This document shows positions 34,429-43,612 of a stretch of DNA of 64,000 nt, in pieces. The stretch covers positions 248,001 through 312,000 of the forward strand of contig NZ_JACSPM010000002.1 in NCBI RefSeq assembly GCF_014837165.1, written 5' to 3'. How positions within the stretch are numbered: position 1 is the stretch's first letter; every line of letters starts with the position of its first letter. The position numbers and the translations under genes are program-made. The notes beneath the pieces are model-generated. The model saw only the letters and a list, made by a program, of their open reading frames with translations, ran no database searches and had not been told where the DNA came from. Origin of the DNA: Microbacterium gallinarum. GTDB lineage: Bacteria; Actinomycetota; Actinomycetes; Actinomycetales; Microbacteriaceae.

Positions 34429-34467
34429 CGTTTCGTCTCGGTCGCTCCGCGCCCTCGCTCAACGACC
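34429..34467 (-). repeat. TCGTTGAGCGAGCG-type repeat, inverted copy
   Basis: CGTTTCGTCTCG at the left and CTCGCTCAACGACC at the right are the complement of copies 1 and 2, with a diverged and slightly longer centre. Confidence 0.65.
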
Positions 34468-34646
34468 GGAAACTCGACCTCCCCGGCTCGGGCACCCCGC
34501 CCGGCGCGCGGGACTCAGGAGACACGCCGCAGCGGCGGCAGCCCCGCGGCACCCGCGCCGGCGTGTCGCCTGACGGTGTCCCCGCAAACCCACGGCTGAC
34601 CGGTCAAAAGCGTCGGGCAGCGACCGGGGGGGGCGACCTTCCGGGC

Positions 34647-36095
34647 CTACGCCCCGAGCGTGACCTCGCGGCGCGCGGGACGGACCACCGGGTGCGCGCC
34701 GGCCATCTTCTCGAGCACCCGGATCACCTGGCACGAGTACCCGAACTCGTTGTCGTACCAGACGTACAGGATGAGGTTGTCGCCGGTGGCGATGGTCGCC
34801 AGGCCGTCGACGATGCCGGCGCGATGCGACCCGACGAAGTCGGTCGAGACCACCTCGGGCGACTCGACGTAGTCGATCTGCTGGCGCAGCTTCGAGTGCA
34901 GCGACACCCGCCGCAGGTAGTCGTTCGCCTGGTCTTTGGTCGCCGGGCGCTCCAGTGTCAGGTGCAGCACGGCCAGCGACACGTCGGGCGTGGGCACGCG
35001 GATCGAGCTGCCGGTCAGCTTGCCCTCCAGCTGCGGCAGGGCCTTGGCGACCGCCGTGGCGGCGCCGGTCTCGGTGATCACCATGTTGAGCACCGCCGAC
35101 CGACCTCGACGATCGCCGCGGTGGAAGTTGTCGATGAGGTTCTGGTCGTTGGTGAACGAGTGCACGGTCTCGACGTGGCCCCGCACGACCCCGTAGGCCT
35201 CGTCGATCGCAGCGAGCACCGGCGTGATGGCGTTCGTCGTGCACGACGCCGCCGACAGGATGCGGTCGTCGGGCGTGATGGCGTCGTCGTTGATGCCGTG
35301 GACGATGTTCTTCAGCGGGCTCTTGCCGGGTGCCGTGAGCAGCGCCCGTGCCACACCGCTCGCCTGCAGGTGCTGCGACAGCCCCGCCTCGTCGCGCCAG
35401 CGGCCGGTGTTGTCGACGACGATCGCATCGTGGATGCCGTACGCGGTGTAGTCGACGGCTGCGGGGTCGTCCGCGTACACGACCTGGATGCGCGTGCCGT
35501 TGGCGATGATCTGCTGCGCGTCCTCGTCCACCGAGACGGAGCCGGCGAACGGACCGTGGACCGAATCGCGCTGCAGCAGGCTGGCGCGCTTCTGCAGGTC
35601 GTTCGCGCCGCCCTTGCGCACCACGATCGCGCGCAGCCGCAGGCCGCTGCCGCCGCCCGCGTGGGAGATCAGGATGCGGGCGAGCAGGCGTCCGATGCGG
35701 CCGAAGCCGTAGAGCACGACGTCTGCACCGGCCGGGCTCGCGCCGCTGTCGCCCCGCACGTCGGCGAGCTCTGCGGCGAGCTGCTCGGCGAGCGACTCGG
35801 AGCGCCCGCGCGCGATGGTCGCGAGACGGCCGACGTCGATCGACGCCGCGCCCGGCGCGAGCGCCTCGAGCTCGGTGAGCACGGCGAGCGTCTCAGCGGG
35901 GTCGAGCTCGTCGTGGCCGAGCTGGCTCACCCGCTCGTGGACGCCGAGGAGGCCTGTGGTCGACAGGTTGATGATGCGGTGCCCGTGCAGCGAGGTGACC
36001 ACGCCCTTGCGATAGAGCCGGCCGATGATCGGGATCATCTGCTCCGCGAGCTCTTCTCGCGTTGCCCAGTCCTCGGTCTGCTGTGCGTCGACCAC
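34647..36095 (-). CDS. gap: Glyceraldehyde-3-phosphate dehydrogenase, long form
   Basis: A 482-residue GAPDH with an N-terminal helical extension of about 120 residues before the Rossmann fold. The NAD loop GFGRIGR is at 130-136 and the catalytic Cys285 lies in SAASCTTNAI. HSFTNDQNLIDNFH and WYDNEFGYSCQVIRVLEKM close the domain. Standard GAPDH has about 335 residues; the long form is a separate actinobacterial and proteobacterial type whose direction (glycolytic or gluconeogenic) is not obvious. GAAAGG before GTG 36093-36095 supports this start. A dyad at 36210-36231 lies upstream. Confidence 0.92.
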   Translation of the reverse strand: MVDAQQTEDWATREELAEQMIPIIGRLYRKGVVTSLHGHRIINLSTTGLLGVHERVSQLGHDELDPAETLAVLTELEALAPGAASIDVGRLATIARGRSESLAEQLAAELADVRGDSGASPAGADVVLYGFGRIGRLLARILISHAGGGSGLRLRAIVVRKGGANDLQKRASLLQRDSVHGPFAGSVSVDEDAQQIIANGTRIQVVYADDPAAVDYTAYGIHDAIVVDNTGRWRDEAGLSQHLQASGVARALLTAPGKSPLKNIVHGINDDAITPDDRILSAASCTTNAITPVLAAIDEAYGVVRGHVETVHSFTNDQNLIDNFHRGDRRGRSAVLNMVITETGAATAVAKALPQLEGKLTGSSIRVPTPDVSLAVLHLTLERPATKDQANDYLRRVSLHSKLRQQIDYVESPEVVSTDFVGSHRAGIVDGLATIATGDNLILYVWYDNEFGYSCQVIRVLEKMAGAHPVVRPARREVTLGA

Positions 36096-36209
36096 GTGAT
36101 GCCTTTCGTTGGGAGCGCGTGTCGCGGGGGTGCGGGGTGTTCGTGACACCGACGATCAAAAATACCTGTCGCTGTGCAGTGTTCCCGCGTCCTTGCCCCG
36201 TCGTCGGGC

Positions 36210-36231
36210 GTCAAGAAACGGGGTTCTTGAC
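36210..36231. promoter_or_regulatory. 22 bp dyad upstream of gap
   Basis: GTCAAGAA and TTCTTGAC form perfect 8 bp arms around a 6-base centre, 115 bases before the gap start, in a comparatively AT-rich region. It could be a repressor or activator site for gap. Confidence 0.5.
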
Positions 36232-36318
36232 GGACATGCAGATCTGCTCGCGAAAGGCGTGCGTTTCGCCTCGCTACGACCGCTCGACGACCGCTCGACG
36301 ACCGGGCGGCGCCCGGGG

Positions 36319-37080
36319 TCACGCTCCGGTGAAGGTGGGCTTGCGCTTCTGCTGGAACGCCGCGAACCCCTCGCGGTAGTCGGCGGTGTCGCGCAGCTCG
36401 GCCTGCCCGCGCGTCTCGTCGGCGACGACGCGCCACAGCCGTTCGTCGCGCAGCTTGTCGATCAGGCGCTTCGACGCGAGGAACGCCTGCGTCGGTCCGG
36501 ACGCCGCCCGCGCGGCGCGCTCGCGCGTGAAGTCGAGCAGCTCGTCGGCGGCGATGCTGCGGCTGAAGAGCCCCGCCGCCACGGCCTCGGCTCCGGTCAG
36601 CAGCTCGCCGGTGTAGATGAGGTCGAGCGCGCGGTGCGCCCCGAGGCGCTCGTACAGCAGCGCATGACCACCTGAGTCGAGCAGCGCGCCGAGGTTCGCG
36701 AACGGCGACCCGACCTTCGCGGTCTCGGCGACGTAGACCACGTCCGTCGCGATCGCGAGCCCGAGTCCGACGCCCAGGCACGCCCCCTGCACGGCCGCGA
36801 ACGTCGGCGCCGGGAACGCGGCCATCCGCCGCATCAGCGCCTCGACCGAGCCGAGGTACTCCCCCACGTCGTCGGTCGCCGGATCGACACCGGCGATGTC
36901 GCGCCCGGCGCAGAACGCGCGCCCTTCGCCGCGCAGCACGAGAGCGCGGGCGCCGGATGCCTCGGCCTCGGCGTACGCGGCATCCAACTCCCCGATCGCC
37001 TCCAGCGACAGGGCGTTGAGCTTCTCGGGGGCGTCGAGCACGATCTCGGCGACGCCCTCGTCGACGGAGCTGGTGATCAC
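36319..37080 (-). CDS. paaG: Enoyl-CoA hydratase/isomerase, PaaG-like
   Basis: A 253-residue crotonase-fold enzyme. FCAGRDIAGVDP (about 56-67) and GACLGVGLGLAIATDVVY form the oxyanion hole region, and GALLDSGGHALLYERLGAHRA carries the DSGG motif seen in PaaG, which isomerises ring 1,2-epoxyphenylacetyl-CoA to the oxepin. By contrast the second crotonase in this cluster (44487-45224) has PETGLG. GTG at 37078-37080 with AGAGAGG upstream is the start, 11 bases after paaE. It is the last gene of the paaABCDE operon. Confidence 0.85.
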   Translation of the reverse strand: MITSSVDEGVAEIVLDAPEKLNALSLEAIGELDAAYAEAEASGARALVLRGEGRAFCAGRDIAGVDPATDDVGEYLGSVEALMRRMAAFPAPTFAAVQGACLGVGLGLAIATDVVYVAETAKVGSPFANLGALLDSGGHALLYERLGAHRALDLIYTGELLTGAEAVAAGLFSRSIAADELLDFTRERAARAASGPTQAFLASKRLIDKLRDERLWRVVADETRGQAELRDTADYREGFAAFQQKRKPTFTGA

Positions 37081-37091
37081 GGGAACCTCTC

Positions 37092-38288
37092 TCAGACGTC
37101 GTAGTCGACCACGACGCGGTCGGTCGTGGGGTGGGACTGGCAGGTGAGGATGTAGCCGCGCTCGAGCTCGTCGGGCTCGAGCGCATAGTTCTCGGTCATC
37201 GTCACGGACCCCTCGCGCAGCAGGGCCCGGCAGGTGCCGCAGACGCCGCCCGCACAGGCGAACGGTGCGTCGGGACGCACCCGCAGGGCGGCGTTGAGGA
37301 TCGACTCGTGCGCGGAGACGGGGCTCTCGATCGTGGCCGACTGGCCGTCGAGCGTGACCTCGATGCGATGCACGGGCTCGTCGGCCTTGACCTCGATCGG
37401 GCGTCCGGACGGCGCCTCGGCCCGGCCGCCCTCGCCGGTCGTGAACAGCTCGTAGCGGACGTGCTCGGGGGCCACGCCGATGTCGGCGAGCGTGTCGCGG
37501 CACAGCTGGACGAGCTCGAACGGGCCGCACAGGAACCATTCGTCGACGGTGTCGGGAAGCACGAGCGCGTCGAGGATGCGACGGAGCCTCTCCTCGTCGA
37601 TGCGTCCCGAGAGCAGCGGCGCCGCCCGCTGCTCGCGCGAGAGCACGTGATGCAGCGCGAGCCGCGAGGGGTAGCGGTCCTTGAGGTCGGCGAGGTCCTC
37701 GAGGAACATCACGTCGGTGGTCGAGCGGTTCGTGTACACGAGCGTGAAACGCGAGGTCTCGGAGCGTGCGAGCACCGTCGCGGCGAGTGCCATGAGCGGG
37801 GTGATGCCCGAACCCGCGGCGATGCCCGCGACATGCGCGCCGTCGAGGTCGGCGAGTGACGACGTGAACGTGCCCTGCGGGCTCATGACGTCGATGCGGT
37901 CGCCGGGCTTCAGCTCGCTCTGCGCCCACGTCGAGAACCGCCCGCCCTGGTCGCGCTTGATGGCGACGCTGATCGTGAGCGGACCGTCCCCTCCGCCGCC
38001 GGTGTCGACCGCGCGGCACAGCGAGTAGGAGCGCCGCACCTCGTGGCCGTCGAGCATGGTGCGCAGGGCGACGTGCTGCCCGGCGAGGTAGTCGAAGTCA
38101 CCGCGCGACTCTTCCGGCACGGTGAACGTCACCTCGACCGCGGCGTCGGTGAGCGGCCGCACCGCCGCGACGCGCAGCGTGTGGAAGCGGGCACGGCGCT
38201 TCGCCTCGCGCGGACCCCCGACGGCGCTCGTCAGCAGGGCCGCGGCGATGCGCTCACGCTCGCGCGCGCCGATGTTCTCGGCGGCCAT
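37092..38288 (-). CDS. paaE: Phenylacetyl-CoA epoxidase reductase subunit PaaE
   Basis: A 398-residue electron-transfer subunit feeding the PaaABC oxygenase. Residues about 38-260 form a ferredoxin-NADP reductase module (RRSYSLCRA for FAD; GIAAGSGITPLMALAATVL for NAD(P)H), and the C-terminal 90 residues a plant-type 2Fe-2S ferredoxin with CAGGVCGTCRALL and the distant fourth Cys in ILTCQSHP. The start ATG overlaps the paaD stop by one base. Confidence 0.95.
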   Translation of the reverse strand: MAAENIGARERERIAAALLTSAVGGPREAKRRARFHTLRVAAVRPLTDAAVEVTFTVPEESRGDFDYLAGQHVALRTMLDGHEVRRSYSLCRAVDTGGGGDGPLTISVAIKRDQGGRFSTWAQSELKPGDRIDVMSPQGTFTSSLADLDGAHVAGIAAGSGITPLMALAATVLARSETSRFTLVYTNRSTTDVMFLEDLADLKDRYPSRLALHHVLSREQRAAPLLSGRIDEERLRRILDALVLPDTVDEWFLCGPFELVQLCRDTLADIGVAPEHVRYELFTTGEGGRAEAPSGRPIEVKADEPVHRIEVTLDGQSATIESPVSAHESILNAALRVRPDAPFACAGGVCGTCRALLREGSVTMTENYALEPDELERGYILTCQSHPTTDRVVVDYDV

Positions 38289-38809
38289 CAGTGCACCTTG
38301 AAGTGGTCGAAGGGCTCGAGGCACGCCCTGCACTCGTAGAGCGCCTTGCACGACGTCGACCCGAAGCGCGCGAGCTCACGCGTGTCGAGCGAGCCGCACC
38401 GCGGGCACTTCACCGCGAGCTGCAGCCGGATCGGCCCGCCGACCGACGCCTTGCCCGTGGGCGGCGCGATGCCGTAGGACCGCAGCTTGTCGCGGCCCTC
38501 GTCGCTCATCCAGTCGGTGGTCCACGCGGGAGTGAGGGTCAGTCGCACGTCGACGTCGGTGAACCCGGCCTCGGTGAGGGCGAGCACGATGTCGTCGCGG
38601 ATGGTGTCGACGGCCGGGCACCCCGAGTACGTCGGCGTGATGGTCACCGTCACCCGGTCGCCGTCGACGGACACGTCGCGCAGCACCCCGAGATCCTCGA
38701 CGGTGAGCACCGGCACCTCCGGATCGGGCACGGCCGCGGCGATGCGCCAGGCGCGCGCGGACTCCGCCGTCACGGCATCGCGGGACTGCAGGTCGCTGAG
38801 CGTCACCAT
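38288..38809 (-). CDS. paaD: PaaD, Fe-S assembly-type protein of the epoxidase
   Basis: A 173-residue protein with an N-terminal MIP18/DUF59 domain (VPDPEVPVLTVEDLGVLRDV, then TPTYSGCPAVDTIRDDI) and a C-terminal zinc-ribbon-like part (KCPRCGSLDT and YECRACLEPF). PaaD is needed for an active phenylacetyl-CoA epoxidase, probably for maturing the PaaE iron-sulfur cluster. It overlaps paaC by seven bases and paaE by one. Confidence 0.94.
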   Translation of the reverse strand: MVTLSDLQSRDAVTAESARAWRIAAAVPDPEVPVLTVEDLGVLRDVSVDGDRVTVTITPTYSGCPAVDTIRDDIVLALTEAGFTDVDVRLTLTPAWTTDWMSDEGRDKLRSYGIAPPTGKASVGGPIRLQLAVKCPRCGSLDTRELARFGSTSCKALYECRACLEPFDHFKVH

Positions 38810-39639
38810 GTCGCCCCCGGGTGCTGCCGCGCGAGCACCTGCATCTCGGCCAGGATGTATCCGAGCGTCGTGAAGTGCCGGCCTTCGCGGCCGCCGCCCG
38901 CGCTCACGAACCCCTGCGGCATGTCGAGCTCCGCTTCGGCGAACACTGCACCCACGACAGCGTCGAAGGCAGGGCGCAGGCCGGAAGGACGCACGGCAGC
39001 CGACCCGAGCCGCTCGATCAGCGGGTCGTCGCGGAAGAGCTCGTCGACGTACGGCCATACGTCGCCCACGGCGCGGATCATGCGCGCACGCGACTCCTCG
39101 GTGCCGCCGGCCAGGCGCAGGGTCCACTGCACTGCGTGGTCGCGGTGGTACTCGACCTCCTTCACGGCCTTGGCCGCGATCGCCGCGAGGGTGTCGTCGC
39201 TGGATCCGGCGAGCGCGCTGTAGAGCTCGAACTGGTAGACGGATGCCGCGAACTGCCGCGCGATCGTCTGTGCGAAGTCTCCGTTCGGCTGCTCGAAGAG
39301 CCATGCGCAGCGGAACTGGGGCTCGTCGCGCCAGTACGCGAGGTCGTCTTCGGTGCGGCCGTCATAGGTGCCGGCGTAGCGAAGGAACGAGCGCGCGTGC
39401 CCGAGCAGGTCGAGCGCGATGTTGCCGAGTGCGACGTCCTCCTCGAGCTCGGGTGCGCGCGCGATCCAGGCGCCGAGCTGCTGCGACAGGATCAGCGCGT
39501 CGTCGCCGAGGCGGAGCGCGTACTCGGCGATGTCGGCGGTCGCCGCACGGCCGCCCTCGCCCGCGAGCTCGGCGGAGAGCTCGACGCGGTCGACGCTGAC
39601 GTCGCCGTGCGGGGCATCGTGGATCGTCTCCGTGGTCAC
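38803..39639 (-). CDS. paaC: Phenylacetyl-CoA epoxidase structural subunit PaaC
   Basis: A 278-residue ferritin-like helical subunit that binds PaaA without its own functional diiron centre. Characteristic stretches are LGDDALILSQQLGAWIARAPELEEDVALGNIALDLLGHARSFL (split across about 45-88) and KEVEYHRDHAVQWTLRLAGGTEES (about 163-186). The start is GTG 39637-39639, overlapping the paaB stop as GTGA. Confidence 0.95.
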   Translation of the reverse strand: MTTETIHDAPHGDVSVDRVELSAELAGEGGRAATADIAEYALRLGDDALILSQQLGAWIARAPELEEDVALGNIALDLLGHARSFLRYAGTYDGRTEDDLAYWRDEPQFRCAWLFEQPNGDFAQTIARQFAASVYQFELYSALAGSSDDTLAAIAAKAVKEVEYHRDHAVQWTLRLAGGTEESRARMIRAVGDVWPYVDELFRDDPLIERLGSAAVRPSGLRPAFDAVVGAVFAEAELDMPQGFVSAGGGREGRHFTTLGYILAEMQVLARQHPGATW

Positions 39640-39941
39640 AGGTGCGGCACCCCCTCGGACGCCGTGTAGTACACCGCGTGCCGGTAGTTCTTGCCGGCGG
39701 GGCTCTCGAAGAAGGCGCCCTTCGAATCGGGGTCGCTCGTCGTGATCGCGTCGGCGGGCACGACCCAGACCGAGGTGCCCTCGCCGCGACGCGTGTACAG
39801 GTCGCGCGCGTTGCGCAGGGCGAGCTCGGCGTCGGGCGCGTGCAGCGAGCCGGCGTGCACGTGGCTCAGGCCTCGGCTCGCGCGCACGAAGACCTCCCAC
39901 AGCGGCCAGGTCTCGCGGTCGGAGTATCCCGGAGCAGCCAT
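39636..39941 (-). CDS. paaB: Phenylacetyl-CoA epoxidase subunit PaaB
   Basis: A 101-residue small subunit. WPLWEVFVRASRGLSHVHAGSLHAPD near the N-terminus and LRNARDLYTRRGEGTSVWVV in the middle match PaaB, which bridges PaaAC dimers in the oxygenase complex. It overlaps paaA by one base (TGATG) and paaC by four, so subunit ratios are probably set by translational coupling. Confidence 0.95.
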   Translation of the reverse strand: MAAPGYSDRETWPLWEVFVRASRGLSHVHAGSLHAPDAELALRNARDLYTRRGEGTSVWVVPADAITTSDPDSKGAFFESPAGKNYRHAVYYTASEGVPHL

Positions 39942-40939
39942 CACGCCACCTTCCCTTCCGCGCGGGCGGCCTGTCGGCGGGCGTACTCCGCTGCGGCCTC
40001 GCGCACCCATGCGCCGTCCTCGTGCGCGTTCCGGCGGTTGCGCAGGCGCTCGGCGTTCATCGGCCCGCGCCCACGCAGCACCTCGTGGAACTCGGTCCAG
40101 TCGATCTCGCTCATGTGCCAGCGCTGGGCGTCCTCGTCCCAGCGCAGCTCGGGATCGGGCAGCGTGACACCCAGCACCGCCGCCTGGGGCACCAGCATCC
40201 CGACGAACCGCTGTCGGAGCTCGTCGTTCGAGAAGCGCTTGATCTTCCACTCCATCGACTGCGCGGAGTTGGGCGACTCGTCGTCGGGCGGGCCGAACAT
40301 CATGAGACTCGGCCAGTACCAGCGGTTCACGGCATCCTGAGCCATCTGTCGCTGCGCCGGGGTGCCCTGCATGAGCGCGAGCAGGATCTCGAAGCCCTGC
40401 CGCTGATGGAACGACTCCTCCTTGCAGATGCGCACCATCGCCCGGCCGTAGGGCCCGTACGACGCGCGGCACAGCGGCACCTGGTTGCAGATCGCGGCGC
40501 CGTCGACGAGCCAGCCGATCGCGCCCATGTCGGCCCACGTCGGGGTCGGGTAGTTGAAGATCGACGAGTACTTCGCCTTGCCGGCGATGAGCTGCTCGGT
40601 CATCTCGTCGCGGGTGATGCCGAGGGTCTGCGCGGCGGAGTACAGGTAGAGCCCGTGGCCCGCTTCGTCCTGCACCTTCGCCATCAGGATCGCCTTGCGC
40701 TTGAGGCTCGGTGCCCGCGTGATCCAGTTGCCCTCCGGCTGCATGCCGATGATCTCGGAATGGGCGTGCTGCGAGATCTGCCGGATGAGCGTCTTGCGGT
40801 ACGCCTCGGGCATCCAGTCGCGCGGCTCGATGCGCTGCTCGGCCGCGATGAGCGCGTCGAACGTGGCCTGCTCGGCAGCCTCGTCAGGTCCATCCGTCAC
40901 CGGTTCGCGTGCCCCTCGAAGGGCGGGTGCGGTCGTCAT
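39941..40939 (-). CDS. paaA: Phenylacetyl-CoA 1,2-epoxidase catalytic subunit PaaA
   Basis: A 332-residue diiron oxygenase that epoxidises the aromatic ring of phenylacetyl-CoA. Iron-binding helices show [14 protein letters not shown] (about 89-102) and [15 protein letters not shown] (about 174-188), each with the E-x2-H style ligands, and [14 protein letters not shown] follows. Two ATGs are adjacent (40940-40942 and 40937-40939); the inner one has GAGGAG at better spacing. It heads the paaABCDE-paaG transcript and has its own upstream PaaR-like operator. Confidence 0.95.
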   Translation of the reverse strand: MTTAPALRGAREPVTDGPDEAAEQATFDALIAAEQRIEPRDWMPEAYRKTLIRQISQHAHSEIIGMQPEGNWITRAPSLKRKAILMAKVQDEAGHGLYLYSAAQTLGITRDEMTEQLIAGKAKYSSIFNYPTPTWADMGAIGWLVDGAAICNQVPLCRASYGPYGRAMVRICKEESFHQRQGFEILLALMQGTPAQRQMAQDAVNRWYWPSLMMFGPPDDESPNSAQSMEWKIKRFSNDELRQRFVGMLVPQAAVLGVTLPDPELRWDEDAQRWHMSEIDWTEFHEVLRGRGPMNAERLRNRRNAHEDGAWVREAAAEYARRQAARAEGKVA

Positions 40940-40955
40940 CATCGACTCCTCAATT

Positions 40956-40973
40956 ACAGACCATTCGTTCAGT
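40956..40973. promoter_or_regulatory. PaaR-like operator before paaA
   Basis: ACAGACCATTCGTTCAGT lies in the 47-base gap between paaI and paaA. Its ACTGAACGA half (complement) is identical to that of the site at 46455-46472, and the other half is related. It resembles the ACTNACCG-type PaaR sites known in Corynebacterium. Confidence 0.65.
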
Positions 40974-40986
40974 AAGTCTACTACGG

Positions 40987-41412
40987 TCAGTCCCCGGGAT
41001 GCTCCCGGCGGGTGGTGAACGAGCGCCCGCGGAACTCGGCGACCACGTCCCCGGTCTCGTCGGTGACCGTCACGTCGTACAGACCGCTCCGGCCGGATGC
41101 CGCGCGCCGGCGCGCGTGCGCGGTGAGCGTCTGCCCCTCTCGCGTCGCCTTGAGGAAGACGATGTCGGCACCCGCGGCGACCGTGACCTCGTCGTCCTCG
41201 TTGCACGCCATGGCGAAGGCGGTGTCGGCGAGTGCGAACACCATGCCGCCATGCGTGATCGCGAAGCCGTTCGTCATGTCGGCGCGCACGCGCATCGACA
41301 CCACGGCCTCCCCCGGCTCGTCGCGTTCGACGACCATGCCCAGGGCCGCCGAAGCGCGGTCGCGCTGCAGCATGCGGCGCTGGCCGGCGAAGTGCTCGGC
41401 GGGCTCGGTCAC
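40987..41412 (-). CDS. paaI: Hydroxyphenylacetyl-CoA thioesterase PaaI
   Basis: A 141-residue hotdog-fold thioesterase. [20 protein letters not shown] (about 53-72) carries the HGG motif and the catalytic acid region of the PaaI group. PaaI is thought to release CoA from dead-end intermediates of the pathway. GTG 41410-41412 with GAGG five bases upstream is preferred; the frame is open further upstream into the paaZ end but without a better site. It closes the paaJ-F-H-Z-I run. Confidence 0.9.
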   Translation of the reverse strand: MTEPAEHFAGQRRMLQRDRASAALGMVVERDEPGEAVVSMRVRADMTNGFAITHGGMVFALADTAFAMACNEDDEVTVAAGADIVFLKATREGQTLTAHARRRAASGRSGLYDVTVTDETGDVVAEFRGRSFTTRREHPGD

Positions 41413-41503
41413 GGCGTCCTCTTCACGCGGTCGAGACCCGCCTCCGCGGCGGAGACCGGAGACAGCGGATGCCGATTCCGGCCGCGCGCCGCGACGGAGA
41501 GCA

Positions 41504-43612
41504 TCACGCCCCGACCTCGGCGGGCGCGGGCGTGCCGGCGGCGCCGGGCGCGGCATCCGTCTCCTTCGCCACCAGAGTCAGCACGTCGTAGGTCGCGACG
41601 ATCTCGTCGGACTGGTTGTGGATGACGGCATCCCACCGCACCTCGCCGTACTCGTCGGTCTCGCGCGGGGTGATCTGCTTCGCGGTGAGCACCACGCGGA
41701 TTTCGTCGCCCGGCGACACCGGCGTCATGAAGCGGAGGTTCTCCAGGCCGTAGTTCGCCAGCACCGGACCCGGCTCGGGGTCGACGAACAGGCCCGCGGC
41801 CCACGACACGAGGAGGTATCCGTGCGCCACGCGTCCGGGGAAGAACGGGTTGGCGGCCGCAGCCTCCTCGTCCATGTGGGCGTAGAACAGGTCGCCCGTG
41901 AAGTTCGCGAACGTCTCGATGTCGTCGAGCGTCACGACGCGCGTGGCCGAGACGAGCTGGTCGCCGATCGCGAGTTCGGCGAGCGACTTGCGGAACGGAT
42001 GACGGTCGGTTCGGGATGCTGCGCCCTGATGCCACACGCCGGTCAGCGCCGTCAGCATCTCGGGCGAGCCCTGCACGGCGGTGCGCTGCATGTGGTGGAG
42101 GACCGCGCGGATGCCGCCGAGCTCCTCGCCGCCGCCGGCACGGCCAGGACCACCATGCACGAGGTGCGGTACGGGCGCGCCGTGACCCGTCGACGTGCGC
42201 GCATCGGCGCGATCGAGGAAGAGGAGGCGCCCGTTGAACGCAGCGACGCGCGTCAGCAGCGTCGTCGCGACCGCCGGGTCGTTCGTGGCCACGCTCGTGA
42301 CCAGCGATCCGCCGCCGCGGGCGACGAGGTCGGCGGCCTCGTCGACGGTGCGATAGGTCAGCACGCTGGCTACCGGACCGAACGCCTCGATCTCGTGCAC
42401 GGCATCGGCCGAGGCATCCGCGAACCCGATCAGCAGCGGCTCGACGAACGCGCCGTCCGGTGCGGGGCCGACCGACCCGTCGGCGCGCACGACCTGCGGC
42501 GCGTCGGTCGAGCCGAGCAGCACACGGCCCCCGGCGGCTTCGAGCGCGCCCACGGCGCGCAGCACCTCATCGCGCTGCGCCACAGACACCAGCGGACCCA
42601 TCGTCACGTCGGCCGCGTGCGGATCGCCGAGCACGACCCGCTCGGCCACCTTCGTGCGGACCGCCTCGACGAGGTCGTCGACCGCGCCCTCCGGCACGAT
42701 CGCGCGCCGGATGGCCGTGCACTTCTGACCGGCCTTCGTGGTCAGCTCGACCATCAGCTGCTTGACGTACGCGTCGAACTCGGGGGTGCCGGCGACGGCG
42801 TCGGGTCCGAGCACGCTCGCGTTGATCGAGTCGGTCTCGTTCGTGAACCGGACTCCTCCGGTCTGGACGTTCGCGTGCGAGCGCAGGCGCTCCGCCGTCG
42901 ACGCGCTGCCGGTGAACCCGACGAGGTCGCCGAGTCGCAGGTGATCGAACAGCCCGGGCACGCCCCCGCTCACGAGCTGGAGCGAGCCCTCCGGCAGAAG
43001 CCCGGTGTCGACGAGGATGCGCACCCAGGCCTCGGCGACGTACGCGGTGGGCGTCGCCGGCTTGACCACGCTGGGCACGCCGGCCAGGAACGCGGGCGCG
43101 AACTTCTCGAGCGCACCCCACATCGGGAAGTTGAAGGCGTTGATCTGCACCGCGACCCCGGGAAGCCGCGTGTATACATGCCGTCCGAGGAATGAACCGT
43201 CCTTCGACAGCGGCTCGACCGGGCCGTCGAGGTAGACCTGCCCGTTGGGCAGCTCGCGGCGACCCTTCGAGGAGTAGGTGAAGAGCACGCCGATGCCGCC
43301 GTCGACGTCGCCGCCCGAGTCGCGTGCGGTGGCGCCCGCACGCTTCGAGAGGTCGTAGAGCTCGTGCTTGCGCTCGGTCAGCGCAAGGGCGAACTGCTTC
43401 AGCAGCAGCGCACGCTGATGGAAGGTCAGCACGCCGAGGCTCCGCTGCCCGACGGTTCGCGCGTACTCGAGCACACCGGCGAGATCGAGGCCCTCGGTGC
43501 TGACCCGGGTGATCGCCTCGCCGGTCGACGCGTCGGCGACGGTGACGGCGGACGAGGCATCCGCCGGCGTCCACCACTCGCCGCGCACATAGCTGGGAAG
43601 GATCTCGGTCAT
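41504..43612 (-). CDS. paaZ: Bifunctional oxepin-CoA hydrolase/aldehyde dehydrogenase PaaZ
   Basis: A 702-residue fusion. Residues about 1-520 are an aldehyde dehydrogenase with Glu259 in NETDS and Cys298 in AGQKCTAIRR, which oxidises the ring-opened semialdehyde. Residues about 545-690 are a MaoC-type (R)-hydratase domain (DLFYAHMDEEAAAANPFF, then RVAHGYLLVSWAAGLFV), which opens oxepin-CoA. Both halves are needed for ring cleavage without a side product. The ATG at 43610-43612 is favoured because it overlaps the paaH stop (TGATG); another ATG lies 12 bases upstream. Confidence 0.94.
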   Translation of the reverse strand: MTEILPSYVRGEWWTPADASSAVTVADASTGEAITRVSTEGLDLAGVLEYARTVGQRSLGVLTFHQRALLLKQFALALTERKHELYDLSKRAGATARDSGGDVDGGIGVLFTYSSKGRRELPNGQVYLDGPVEPLSKDGSFLGRHVYTRLPGVAVQINAFNFPMWGALEKFAPAFLAGVPSVVKPATPTAYVAEAWVRILVDTGLLPEGSLQLVSGGVPGLFDHLRLGDLVGFTGSASTAERLRSHANVQTGGVRFTNETDSINASVLGPDAVAGTPEFDAYVKQLMVELTTKAGQKCTAIRRAIVPEGAVDDLVEAVRTKVAERVVLGDPHAADVTMGPLVSVAQRDEVLRAVGALEAAGGRVLLGSTDAPQVVRADGSVGPAPDGAFVEPLLIGFADASADAVHEIEAFGPVASVLTYRTVDEAADLVARGGGSLVTSVATNDPAVATTLLTRVAAFNGRLLFLDRADARTSTGHGAPVPHLVHGGPGRAGGGEELGGIRAVLHHMQRTAVQGSPEMLTALTGVWHQGAASRTDRHPFRKSLAELAIGDQLVSATRVVTLDDIETFANFTGDLFYAHMDEEAAAANPFFPGRVAHGYLLVSWAAGLFVDPEPGPVLANYGLENLRFMTPVSPGDEIRVVLTAKQITPRETDEYGEVRWDAVIHNQSDEIVATYDVLTLVAKETDAAPGAAGTPAPAEVGA

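Larger units (their letters stand above)
34186..34646. other. 461-base non-coding stretch rich in repeats
   Basis: No convincing gene is present between the ThDP enzyme and gap, which converge. The stretch holds two direct and one inverted copy of a TCGTTGAGCGAGCG element, a long imperfect inverted repeat at 34339-34425 with a third partial arm at 34599-34620, and a run of eight G at 34626-34633. Confidence 0.75.
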
